From JBFWPF01 sp050250135 (lineage in GTDB: Bacteria; Chlamydiota; Chlamydiia; Chlamydiales; JAFEGQ01), in assembly GCA_050250135.1 (NCBI GenBank), contig JBFWPF010000020.1:1-36719 (forward strand): DNA of 36,719 nucleotides. The letters are read 5' to 3'. Of the stretch, positions 7,546-15,829 are shown piece after piece. The notes beneath the pieces are model-generated. The model was not told the origin of the DNA. It did no database searches and saw only the letters and a list, made by a program, of their open reading frames with translations. Every line of letters begins with the position of its first letter. Within the stretch, counting starts at the first letter, position 1. The position numbers and the translations under genes are program-made.

Positions 7546-10500
7546 ATGCTCAACTTTAGACGACTGAAGCAGGATTTCCCCCCCTCAATTCTCCAGGATG
7601 GGCGGGAGCTTCACACCAAGGGTGTGGTGCAATCGGCAAGAATTCTTAAGCTGGAGAGCACCTCGCTCCGGATAGCGGCGGTGGTTCAAGGGGCCTTTGA
7701 CAACTTTCACAGCTGTGAGGTGGAGATCGACCGGGCCGAATCGGAGCTGACCGACTCGACCTGCAACTGTGCCCACCACTGCGACTGTCAGCACCTGGCG
7801 GCGATCCTCTTCCACCTAGAGGAGCATCTCGATGGGCTGATCGTGGAGTTTTCCCAAGAGGGGGAGCTGGAGGTGGAGGAGGAGGAGCTCCAGGAGGCGA
7901 TTGAGGAGGCCCACAAGAAAGAGAGCGAACGGAAGGGGGTCCTGCTCGACCGGGAGCTTCTGGGTGAGTATCAGGGGGCGGCGGCGGTATTGGAGGGGAG
8001 CCCCTTCTTTACGCCCCAGGAGAAGCCGGCGGTCGATAGGGCTGAGCTGGCGGTGATTTTCTACGGGGGAGGAGAGCTAGGAGCAGGGCAGGAGGTCGAG
8101 CTAAGTGTGGCGCTCCGCCTCCCTTTCCGATCCAAGCCCCTCCATATCCCGAATTTGCAGGCCTTTTGTGAGGCGATCCGCTTTGATGAGCCCCAAGTGA
8201 TAGGGGAAAAGCGGTACTACTTTACCGGAGACTCCTTTAGCTCGGCCCAATGGGAGATCCTCAGTCAGGTGGTGGGGGCGACCCGTTTCTTACAGGGGAG
8301 CGATGAAAAGACCCTCAAGATGGGGCGGATCGATAAGAATGGGTTCGGGATGCTCTTGGCCAGTGCCTTTGATCAGGTGGCTAAGGCTCCCCATTCGACG
8401 GGAGAGGAGCGGGTGCAGGAGCTCCCCTCTTTGTACGCTGGGAGCCTCGATGTGCCGCTCCGGTGCTCCCTTCAGGTGGCGATCCTCTATTTCGGGATCG
8501 AGACGCTAAAGATGCCAGCGCCAAAGTGTTTCTTGAGACCCTCGGTGAGGGTAGCGGGAGAGGTCAGGCGGCTCGATGAGCTCGTTCTTCTCCCCTGTCA
8601 ACGCCCAGGTCTTGTGTGCGGGGCAACCTACTACCGGTTTGCTCCTCAGGTGACGCGGGCCCATCTGGCCCACCTTAAGGTGCTGGAGGCGATGACCCTC
8701 CCGGAGCCTCTGTTTGGGACCTTTATCGAGAACAGCCTTCCCGAGCTAAAGCGGTTTGCGGAGGTGGGGGATGAGGAGCTTATCGAAGGGGTGGAGACCC
8801 TCCCCTTCGCTGAGGAGCTGAAAGGAAGGTGCGCGATCGAGTACCTCGACGGAGAGCTGGAGGCACGCCTGGAGTTTCAGTATGAGGAGCGCTTTATCCC
8901 CGCCCATCCGGCCCAGCCGACCTCGGAGCAGATGGTGGCCTTTGTGACCGAAGAGGGGGTTTTAGCTCGCGATCTGGTGGCTGAGCGGACCATTGCCGAA
9001 GAGCTATTCCAGGGTTTTGACTTTGATCCCACCTTGCAGACTTGGGTCGCCAAGAATGAGAAGCGGATCGTGGAGTTTATGACCGAACTGGTGCCGAAGT
9101 ACCAGGATAGGATCACCTTCGACTGCCCACAGAACCTTCTCGACCGGTTCCTCTACGACGACACAACCTACACCTTAAAGTGCTCCGAGAGTGAACGGGT
9201 CGATGTCTACCAGATCGAGTTAAAAGTGGATGGCCACCTCTCGGGCACTCGGGTCGACCGCCTCTGGGAGAGCATCGCCGCCCGGCGCACCTTCCTGGAG
9301 CTCGATAAAGGGGAGGGGGCTCGGTCTAAGAGGAGAGGAGCGGCGGCTAAAGGGCCGAAGATCCTCGTCCTCGATCTCGATCGGCTCGCTCCGGTCGTCC
9401 AGATCTTCGACGAGATTGGGATTAAGGTTCTCGACGATGAGACCCTTGAGCGCCCCCTGTGGAGCCTTGCTGGGATCTCCAAAGAGGCCTTTGAGGGGCT
9501 CCCCGTTAAGATGACGATGTCGAAGGCCCTCAAGGACATTCAAAAGCAAATACTCGAGGGTAAGGGGGTCGATCCCTCTCCTGTGCCTCAAGCGATCCGA
9601 GCTGAGCTCCGCCCCTATCAGCTAGAGGGGGTTCACTGGCTGGAGCGGCTCCGGACGATGCACCTCAATGGGGTTTTAGCAGATGATATGGGGCTAGGGA
9701 AGACCCTGCAGGCGATTGTGGCGATCACCCAGTTTCTCCAAAAGAACCCCAAGCAGCAGTCCCTAATCGTCTGCCCCACCTCCCTCCTCTACAACTGGCA
9801 AGAGGAGTTTACAAAGTTTAACCCCGACTTGAAGGTGCAGGTGATCGACGGATCGCCTGCCCAGCGGACTAAGCTTCTCACCGGGGCCAAAGGGTGCGAT
9901 ATCCTGATCACCTCCTATAGCCTTCTCCAGAAGGATGTGGAGCAGTATGAGAAGCGCCCCTTCGGGTATGTCATACTCGATGAGGCGCAGCACATCAAGA
10001 ACCGGGGAACGCGCAACGCCAAGTCGGCTAAGCAGGTTAAGGCGGCCCACAAGCTGATCCTTACGGGAACGCCAATCGAAAATTCCCTTGAGGAGCTCTG
10101 GAGCCTCTTCGACTTTTTGATGCCGGGTCTCCTGAGCACTTACGACCGCTTTGTCGAGAAGTACATTCGAGCCTCGGGCCACTCCCATTCGAAAGGGCTC
10201 GAGTCGCTTAGCCGCAAGGTTGCCCCTTTCATTCTCCGAAGGATGAAGGCCGATGTCTTAAAGGACCTTCCGCCGGTGTCGGAGATTGTCTACCACTGCC
10301 ACCTGACCCCCAAGCAGAGGGAGCTTTACCACTCCTATGCCGCTTCGGCTCGCGAAGAGCTCTACCGACTGGTCGAAAAGGAGGGGTTCGACAAGGTTCA
10401 GATCCATGTGCTCGCGACCCTTACCCGCCTCAAGCAGATCTGTTGCCACCCCGCTATCTTTGCCAAGGAGGGGGCCGAGGAGGGGGATTCGGCCAAATAC

Positions 10501-10998
10501 GACATGCTGCTTGAGCTTCTCGGCAGCCTGATCGAAGGGGGACACAAGACGGTGATCTTCTCCCAATACACCCGGATGCTGGGGATTATTCGGGAGGACC
10601 TGGAGAAGATGGGTATCCGCTTTGTCTACCTCGACGGCTCCTCCAAAAACCGGCTGGAGCTGGTCCATCAGTTCAATGAAGATGCCTCGATCCCGATCTT
10701 CCTTGTCAGCCTCAAGGCGGGAGGGACCGGCCTCAACTTGACGGCGGCCGATACGGTGATCCACTACGACATGTGGTGGAACCCCGCCGTAGAGTCCCAG
10801 GCAACCGATCGGGTCCACCGCCTTGGCCAGAAGAGGGCGGTCTCCTCTTGTAAATTGATTACGATGGGGACAATCGAGGAGAAAATTGTGGAAATGCAAA
10901 ATCGGAAGAAGGGGCTGGTCAAGAAGGTAGTGAGCTGCGATGATGAGGCTGTCTCGAAGTTAACCTGGGAAGAGGTCCTCGAACTCCTTCAAGTATGA
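7546..10998 (+). CDS. SNF2-family helicase with N-terminal SWIM zinc finger
   Basis: A DNA-dependent ATPase of the SWI/SNF (RapA/HepA-like) superfamily 2 group; its chlamydial counterpart next to mreB is CT708. A SWIM zinc finger (C-x-C...C-x-H) uses Cys73, Cys75, Cys81 and His83. The long middle region, about 90-650, is typical of bacterial SWIM-SNF2 proteins. The helicase motor starts near 680: motif I DDMGLGKT at 713-720, motif II DEAQH at 812-816, and motif VI DRVHRLGQKR near the end. The 1150 residues are a normal length. AGGTGG sits just before the ATG. The last codon overlaps the mreB start (ATGA at 10995-10998), so they are translationally coupled. The DNA or protein target is unknown. 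Confidence 0.93.
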   Translation: MLNFRRLKQDFPPSILQDGRELHTKGVVQSARILKLESTSLRIAAVVQGAFDNFHSCEVEIDRAESELTDSTCNCAHHCDCQHLAAILFHLEEHLDGLIVEFSQEGELEVEEEELQEAIEEAHKKESERKGVLLDRELLGEYQGAAAVLEGSPFFTPQEKPAVDRAELAVIFYGGGELGAGQEVELSVALRLPFRSKPLHIPNLQAFCEAIRFDEPQVIGEKRYYFTGDSFSSAQWEILSQVVGATRFLQGSDEKTLKMGRIDKNGFGMLLASAFDQVAKAPHSTGEERVQELPSLYAGSLDVPLRCSLQVAILYFGIETLKMPAPKCFLRPSVRVAGEVRRLDELVLLPCQRPGLVCGATYYRFAPQVTRAHLAHLKVLEAMTLPEPLFGTFIENSLPELKRFAEVGDEELIEGVETLPFAEELKGRCAIEYLDGELEARLEFQYEERFIPAHPAQPTSEQMVAFVTEEGVLARDLVAERTIAEELFQGFDFDPTLQTWVAKNEKRIVEFMTELVPKYQDRITFDCPQNLLDRFLYDDTTYTLKCSESERVDVYQIELKVDGHLSGTRVDRLWESIAARRTFLELDKGEGARSKRRGAAAKGPKILVLDLDRLAPVVQIFDEIGIKVLDDETLERPLWSLAGISKEAFEGLPVKMTMSKALKDIQKQILEGKGVDPSPVPQAIRAELRPYQLEGVHWLERLRTMHLNGVLADDMGLGKTLQAIVAITQFLQKNPKQQSLIVCPTSLLYNWQEEFTKFNPDLKVQVIDGSPAQRTKLLTGAKGCDILITSYSLLQKDVEQYEKRPFGYVILDEAQHIKNRGTRNAKSAKQVKAAHKLILTGTPIENSLEELWSLFDFLMPGLLSTYDRFVEKYIRASGHSHSKGLESLSRKVAPFILRRMKADVLKDLPPVSEIVYHCHLTPKQRELYHSYAASAREELYRLVEKEGFDKVQIHVLATLTRLKQICCHPAIFAKEGAEEGDSAKYDMLLELLGSLIEGGHKTVIFSQYTRMLGIIREDLEKMGIRFVYLDGSSKNRLELVHQFNEDASIPIFLVSLKAGGTGLNLTAADTVIHYDMWWNPAVESQATDRVHRLGQKRAVSSCKLITMGTIEEKIVEMQNRKKGLVKKVVSCDDEAVSKLTWEEVLELLQV

Positions 10999-12083
10999 CG
11001 ACAAAACCGAAACGGAAGGCCGGTTCCGGCCTGCTAAAGCAGCTTCAGAAATTCTCCAGACCTGGGATGAGGAGCCTTGGTGGGCTCTTTTCCAGCGACA
11101 TTGGGATCGACTTGGGAACGGCTAATACCCTCGTCTTTGTAAAAGGGCGGGGGATTGTCCTTACCGAGCCTTCCGTCGTTGCTGTCGATTCGACCACCAA
11201 TGAGGTCTTAGCGGTTGGCCACAAGGCCAAGGCGATGCTCGGTAAAACGCCCCGAAAGATTCATGCTGTTAGGCCGATGAAGGATGGGGTGATCGCCGAC
11301 TTTGAGGTGGCGGAGGGGATGCTGAAGGCCTTGATCAAGCGGGTAACTCCCGCGCGCAGCCTCTTCCGTCCTAAAATCTTGATCGCTGTTCCCTCCGGTA
11401 TCACCGGTGTGGAAAAGCGGGCGGTAGAAGACTCGGCCCTCCATGCTGGCGCGCAAGAGGTTGTTCTGATTGAGGAGCCGATGGCGGCAGCGATTGGGGT
11501 GGACCTTCCGGTTCATGAGCCGTCGGCGAACATGATCATCGACATCGGGGGTGGGACCACCGAGATTGCGATTATCTCGCTCGGCGGCATCGTCGAATCC
11601 CGTTCCCTGCGGATTGCGGGTGATGAGTTTGATGAGTGCATCATCAATTACATGCGTCGCACCTACAACCTGATGATCGGTCCCCGCACCGCGGAAGAGA
11701 TCAAAATCACCATCGGTTCAGCCTTTCCTCTAGAGAATGAACTGGAGATGGAGGTAAGGGGGCGCGATCAGGTAGCCGGCCTTCCTGTCACTAAGCGGAT
11801 CAATTCGGTGGAGATTCGCGAGTGCCTGGCTGAGCCGATCCAGCAGATCATCGAGGCGGTGAAGCTTACCCTCGAAAAGTGCCCTCCAGAACTCGCTGCC
11901 GACCTGGTAGAGCGGGGGATGGTGATGGCGGGTGGCGGCGCTCTCATTAAGGGGATTGACAAGGCGCTCACGAAGGAGACCGGCCTTCCGGTCATCATTG
12001 CGCCCCATCCCCTCTTAGTCGTCTGTCTCGGGACCGGCAAGGCTCTCGAGTACCTCGACAAATTCAAACGCAAGAAGGGCTAG
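10995..12083 (+). CDS. mreB: Rod shape-determining actin-like protein MreB
   Basis: Actin-fold ATPase that guides peptidoglycan synthesis; in chlamydiae lacking FtsZ it takes part in division. The nucleotide-binding phosphate-1 loop is GIDLGTANT, and the second phosphate loop is DIGGGTTEIAI. VMAGGGALIKGI (adenosine motif) is near the C terminus. An N-terminal extension of about 35 residues before the actin fold is basic and amphipathic, as known for chlamydial MreB, and probably binds membrane. Length is 362 aa. The ATG overlaps the stop of the SNF2 gene by 4 bp; this helicase-mreB pairing is conserved in Chlamydia. Confidence 0.95.
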   Translation: MTTKPKRKAGSGLLKQLQKFSRPGMRSLGGLFSSDIGIDLGTANTLVFVKGRGIVLTEPSVVAVDSTTNEVLAVGHKAKAMLGKTPRKIHAVRPMKDGVIADFEVAEGMLKALIKRVTPARSLFRPKILIAVPSGITGVEKRAVEDSALHAGAQEVVLIEEPMAAAIGVDLPVHEPSANMIIDIGGGTTEIAIISLGGIVESRSLRIAGDEFDECIINYMRRTYNLMIGPRTAEEIKITIGSAFPLENELEMEVRGRDQVAGLPVTKRINSVEIRECLAEPIQQIIEAVKLTLEKCPPELAADLVERGMVMAGGGALIKGIDKALTKETGLPVIIAPHPLLVVCLGTGKALEYLDKFKRKKG

Positions 12084-12229
12084 CGCCCTAGTTCGGTAAG
12101 TGGCGTTATCGCCCAGAGCCGCTTTATAGGAAGGTCTTAGTCCCAGCCCTGAATGACAATCAGAGGTATTAGGGGGTGGTCTGGGCTTCCATTTCCCATT
12201 TTGCGATAGAGTGTTAGAATGGTCTCCCT

Positions 12230-13048
12230 ATGCAACTCTTTTTCATAGACGAGTCGGGGTCCATACCGCCACCTGGGTCTAGGAGTCATCGCCATTTTGT
12301 AGTGGGTGGAATAGTAGTAGCTGAAAGCCAATGGCATCCTATCGCTCAAGATTTGCGGAAATTGAAGCAGATATATGGAGTAGATGGAGAGATCAAGTGG
12401 CGCTATTTCGGTCAGCGCCCGGGATTTGAGGATAGCACCAATGTCATGCGCCATTTGGATCGTGTGCAAAGGGACGAGCTGAGAGTGCAACTATTTCGAA
12501 TTATCAATGACTATAGCTCCTGTCGAATTCTCTCAACAGTCTCATTGATTGAGATGGCGTATGGGCTGCCTTACATTGTTAGTCAGGAGGATCTCTATTG
12601 GCATACTTACAAGCCTTTGGCAGATAGGTTTCAGTATTACTTACAAGATGTCGGCCGGGAGATTGGGGCCAAGATCAATGGGATCATCATATGTGATCAT
12701 AGAGAGCGGGGACAGGACAACCGAATCAGGAGGTTGCACAGTGAACTGCTTGACTATGGTTCCCCTAGAACACGCTACCGTAATTTGATCGAAGGCTTGT
12801 TCTTGGCGCCATCTCACTTAAGCATAGGAATTCAACTTGCCGATCTTGTGGTCGGCGCTATCTTTCGAATGTTTGAGCATGGAGACGACCGGTGGCTCAA
12901 TCTGCTTGAGCCTTCCTGGAGGAGATCTAAAGCTGGGGAGTTGGACGGCTTTGGATTGGTGCGGTTTCCAAAAAGAGGGTGGGCAAAAAAAATGACGCTG
13001 AGTGGGAGCCAGGCCCCCGATCCTGCAACAGACGCAGTCTCAGCGTAA
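12230..13048 (+). CDS. DUF3800-domain protein
   Basis: A member of the DUF3800 family, which has a predicted RNase H-like fold and no settled role, and is often found on mobile DNA. Recognisable pieces are the N-terminal FIDESGS (Asp7, Glu8), HFVVGGIVV, the ICDHRERGQDN segment and the C-terminal LIEGLFLAPSHLSIGIQLADLVVGA block, of which SIGIQLADLVVGA is the diagnostic part. The 272 residues are typical. Base composition is visibly lower in G+C than in mreB or the translocase, with more ATA, AGA and AAT codons, and no good ribosome site precedes the ATG. In Chlamydia mreB is followed by pckA, so this gene probably came in by transfer. Confidence 0.8.
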   Translation: MQLFFIDESGSIPPPGSRSHRHFVVGGIVVAESQWHPIAQDLRKLKQIYGVDGEIKWRYFGQRPGFEDSTNVMRHLDRVQRDELRVQLFRIINDYSSCRILSTVSLIEMAYGLPYIVSQEDLYWHTYKPLADRFQYYLQDVGREIGAKINGIIICDHRERGQDNRIRRLHSELLDYGSPRTRYRNLIEGLFLAPSHLSIGIQLADLVVGAIFRMFEHGDDRWLNLLEPSWRRSKAGELDGFGLVRFPKRGWAKKMTLSGSQAPDPATDAVSA

Positions 13049-13113
13049 TTTGAATTGTCCTCTATTGACCAATTTCCTGCTCTTTTTTTTCCAGGCACTT
13101 GGAGATTAATAGC

Positions 13114-14679
13114 TTAGCTTGCTGCCTGTGCAGCTGGCTCCAGCCCCTCTTCGGGCCCCGCGGCCTGCTGGGCTTCGATCTTGGCAAAGGAGCGGCCAAG
13201 CTGGCGGACCGCAAGGATCCACCCAGCAAAGATGAGGCCTAGGACGCCACTGACCCAAGGGATAAGGCCAGTGATGGTCCGGCCGCTTATGATAAAGAGA
13301 GCCTGGTAGACAGCAGCGCCGCCCGATTTGCCCAGACGAGAGCCAACCCCATCGATGGCCGCCTTCCCCTGCGTGCGGGCCGCTTTGGTAAGCGGGATGT
13401 AACACATCTCCTTCGTAGCATCAAAGACGGTGTACTTGCAGGAGCGGCTAAGGACATTCTGGGCGGAACCAAAAAAGAGGATAAAGTTGGCAGCGCTCAT
13501 CCCAAATAGCCCTCCCATGGTGGTGGTCCAACCTCCAGGGAGAAACTGGAGGCCAAAGAACCCTATGCTGGTCAAAAGGAGGAGGGTTGGGGTGATCACG
13601 GCCACGCGGGTCCACCCAAACTTGCGGATAGCCAGTGAGGTGAAAACAGCCATGATGGTGGAAACGATGCCGATACCAAAGGTGACCTGACCGAAGTAGG
13701 CGTTGTAGAGGGTCTTTTCGGGATAGGTGAGCCGAACCTGCTCCTTCCAGACCACCTCAACAAGGTAGCTGACCACGCTGTAGCCGATCGCAACCGTGGC
13801 GATGCTAAGGAGGTAGCGGGAGCGGCGGAGCTGGGCAAAACTCCCCCAGAAGGAGGCCTTGGTACGGATCTTGCTTAGCTTTTTGTCGATCCCCTGGCTG
13901 GTCACCTCCATGCGGGGGGACATAACCCGGTTATGGAGCCAGGAAAAGATAACGATCGAGGCAAGCCCCATAATGAGGACCGAGCCGAGAGTCATCAGAA
14001 GAGAGGTGTAGAAGCTGTCGCCAATCCAACAAGCGCCGCTCCGAGCAAAGCAGGTGGAGCAGGGGCCTGCGACGACCCCCGCAAGGTTGGCAGCGATGGC
14101 AAAGAGGCTGTAAAACCGCTTGGCCTCGTCCAGCTTGGTCACCTCGCTGGCATAGCCCCAAAAGAGGACGGTCATGCACATCGAGCCCCACAGCTCGGCC
14201 ATCACGTAAAAGAGGGCATAGGACCAGTAGCGGATCACGGCAATCATCCCGACAAAGCCCTTTGGAAGGCGCCCCTCAAGCCAGTCGGCAATGGTGTGGA
14301 GGTGGAGGGTATCCCCGAGGGGGTAGATGACGAGGGCGAAAAGGAGGAAGAAGGCGAGGAATCCTCCCACAATGGAGGAGAAGAGGTGGACGGCATTGAG
14401 GCGGTGGCTAAGCTTGTAAAAGATCGCGGAGAGGAGAAAGGCCATCGGGATAAGGACCCAGATCTTGGCAAAGGGGAGGGCCTCAGTACCGCTGTGGGCA
14501 GCGGTCGTGAGCATCGAATCCTTGACGCAGCGGAGGACATAGTAGTTGAAGGCAAGGGCAAAGATGAGAAGCCCCATCGGAATCACCCGGATCAGCTCAT
14601 GTCGCTCCACGGGGAGGAGGGCCTGACGGCATTTGGACAAGAGGGTGCGCAGGTGACTCGTTAGCGTCAGAATGGCCAT
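13114..14679 (-). CDS. NTT-family nucleotide transporter (ATP/ADP translocase type)
   Basis: An inner-membrane carrier of the plastid/rickettsial/chlamydial NTT family that imports host ATP or other nucleotides. The 521-aa protein has about 11-12 hydrophobic spans. Family signatures include NYYVLRCVKDSML at the first span, FAKIWVLIP, a glutamate in VMAELWGS, WGYASEVTKLDEAKRFY, VVWKEQVRLTYP and FDATKEMCYIPL. The charged residues Lys and Glu in these motifs are those known to matter in plant and rickettsial homologues. Whether it is an ATP/ADP exchanger or a general nucleotide carrier cannot be decided by eye. TGAGG precedes the ATG. The gene stands alone on its strand, divergent from sctJ. Confidence 0.95.
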   Translation of the reverse strand: MAILTLTSHLRTLLSKCRQALLPVERHELIRVIPMGLLIFALAFNYYVLRCVKDSMLTTAAHSGTEALPFAKIWVLIPMAFLLSAIFYKLSHRLNAVHLFSSIVGGFLAFFLLFALVIYPLGDTLHLHTIADWLEGRLPKGFVGMIAVIRYWSYALFYVMAELWGSMCMTVLFWGYASEVTKLDEAKRFYSLFAIAANLAGVVAGPCSTCFARSGACWIGDSFYTSLLMTLGSVLIMGLASIVIFSWLHNRVMSPRMEVTSQGIDKKLSKIRTKASFWGSFAQLRRSRYLLSIATVAIGYSVVSYLVEVVWKEQVRLTYPEKTLYNAYFGQVTFGIGIVSTIMAVFTSLAIRKFGWTRVAVITPTLLLLTSIGFFGLQFLPGGWTTTMGGLFGMSAANFILFFGSAQNVLSRSCKYTVFDATKEMCYIPLTKAARTQGKAAIDGVGSRLGKSGGAAVYQALFIISGRTITGLIPWVSGVLGLIFAGWILAVRQLGRSFAKIEAQQAAGPEEGLEPAAQAAS

Positions 14680-14867
14680 AAAACCTCAGGGGAAAGGGGG
14701 ATAGGGGGCGTCAAAGAGGGGGGCGATAGATGCAGAGCAAGTAATCGGCACACTGCTCCCCAGGTATACCAGATCGCCGCTCTCGCTGCAACACCGAAAG
14801 CATGTACCCAAAATAGGGCATAGAGTATAAGCGTGTTCTGAAGCAATCAGCCCGAGTCCCGCTTGCG

Positions 14868-15797
14868 ATGCCTAAACGCCTAGTTCTTCTTTTGTTTCCT
14901 TTAGCCCTTCTCGTCGGAGGTTGCGCGAGCAAGCGGGAGGTGGTCAGCGAGGTCGATGAGCGGCAGGCCAACGAAATTGTGGTCTTCCTCACCAGCCAGC
15001 ACATTCAGGCCGAAAAGATGAAGCAGGCGCAGGCCGGTGGAGCTGTTGGGGGGCAAACGGCAACGCCGATGTGGTCGGTTGTGGTCCCTGCCGGGCAGGA
15101 GAATGAGGCGTTGACCGTGCTGGCCCGAAATGGGCTCCCCCGACCCCCGGGGCCGAACCTGGTAGAAGCCTATAAGAAGACGGGCCTAGTCTCTTCCGCT
15201 TCGGAAGAGAAGGTCCGCTATCAAGAGCTGCTCGCGGCCAAGCTAGCCTCTGAGATTCAGCGGTTTGATGGGGTAACTGAGGCCTCAGTGACGATCTCCT
15301 TCCCTATGGAGGATGAGGGGCTCCGCCCCGGAGGGGAGGCCCCTCCAGGGACCCGGGTTTCGGTTCTGGTCAAGCACCAGGGGATCCTCGATGACCCCAA
15401 CGCTCAGCTGGTTTCCAAGATCCGCCGCTTAGTGGCCGGCTCGATTGCGGGACTCGACTTTAACAACGTGACGGTGGTCGCCGACCGGAGCCGCTTCACC
15501 GATGTGATGACCCCAACGCCCGGGGAGCTCCTCCCGACCGACGAGAAGCAATTTGATTGGGTCTGGGGGATGGCTATCGCTACCGACTCGGTCGCCCGAT
15601 TTCGGGTGGTCTTTTTCTCCCTTACGATAGGGATCCTGGTCCTAGCTGCCCTCCTCGCCTGGCTACTCTGGAAGCTCTATCCAGCGATCTACATGGGCGG
15701 GGGTGTCTCCGCCCTCTTCACTAGCGCCCGCCCCCTTCAGATCGAAGGGGCCCCCCCTCGCAAGAAGAAAGAGGAAGAGGAAGAAGAGGAGGAGTAG
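14868..15797 (+). CDS. sctJ: Type III secretion inner-membrane ring lipoprotein SctJ (YscJ/CdsJ family)
   Basis: Forms, with SctD, the inner-membrane ring of the injectisome. The signal peptide with lipobox LVGGC (lipidated Cys19) is followed by two ring-building motifs. The first is about 27-95, with SQHIQAEK and a VVVPAGQENEAL stretch. The second is about 130-210, with KVRYQELLAAKLASEIQ, ASVTISFP and the conserved RVSVLVKH. A membrane span at about 248-268 (LTIGILVLAALLAWLLW) anchors the C terminus. The tail ends with KKK followed by an uninterrupted run of acidic residues, which is unusual. No other secretion gene is nearby, whereas in Chlamydia sctJ is in a cluster with sctL and sctR-T. 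No clear ribosome site is seen. Confidence 0.92.
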   Translation: MPKRLVLLLFPLALLVGGCASKREVVSEVDERQANEIVVFLTSQHIQAEKMKQAQAGGAVGGQTATPMWSVVVPAGQENEALTVLARNGLPRPPGPNLVEAYKKTGLVSSASEEKVRYQELLAAKLASEIQRFDGVTEASVTISFPMEDEGLRPGGEAPPGTRVSVLVKHQGILDDPNAQLVSKIRRLVAGSIAGLDFNNVTVVADRSRFTDVMTPTPGELLPTDEKQFDWVWGMAIATDSVARFRVVFFSLTIGILVLAALLAWLLWKLYPAIYMGGGVSALFTSARPLQIEGAPPRKKKEEEEEEEE

Positions 15798-15829
15798 ACA
15801 GGCGGCCTCTTTTCCCTTAAACAAAGGAG

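Noticed and set aside
12137..12490. Minus-strand open frame of 117 codons overlapping the DUF3800 start
   Set aside because: It is antisense to a recognised family start, without a ribosome site.
13933..14664. Long + strand open frame of 243 codons inside the translocase gene
   Set aside because: It is antisense to a clearly conserved 12-span carrier; charged low-complexity translation is typical of the opposite strand of hydrophobic G+C-rich genes.
14711..15004. Minus-strand open frame in the gap between the translocase and sctJ
   Set aside because: It overlaps the sctJ signal peptide antisense and shows no recognisable motif or ribosome site.
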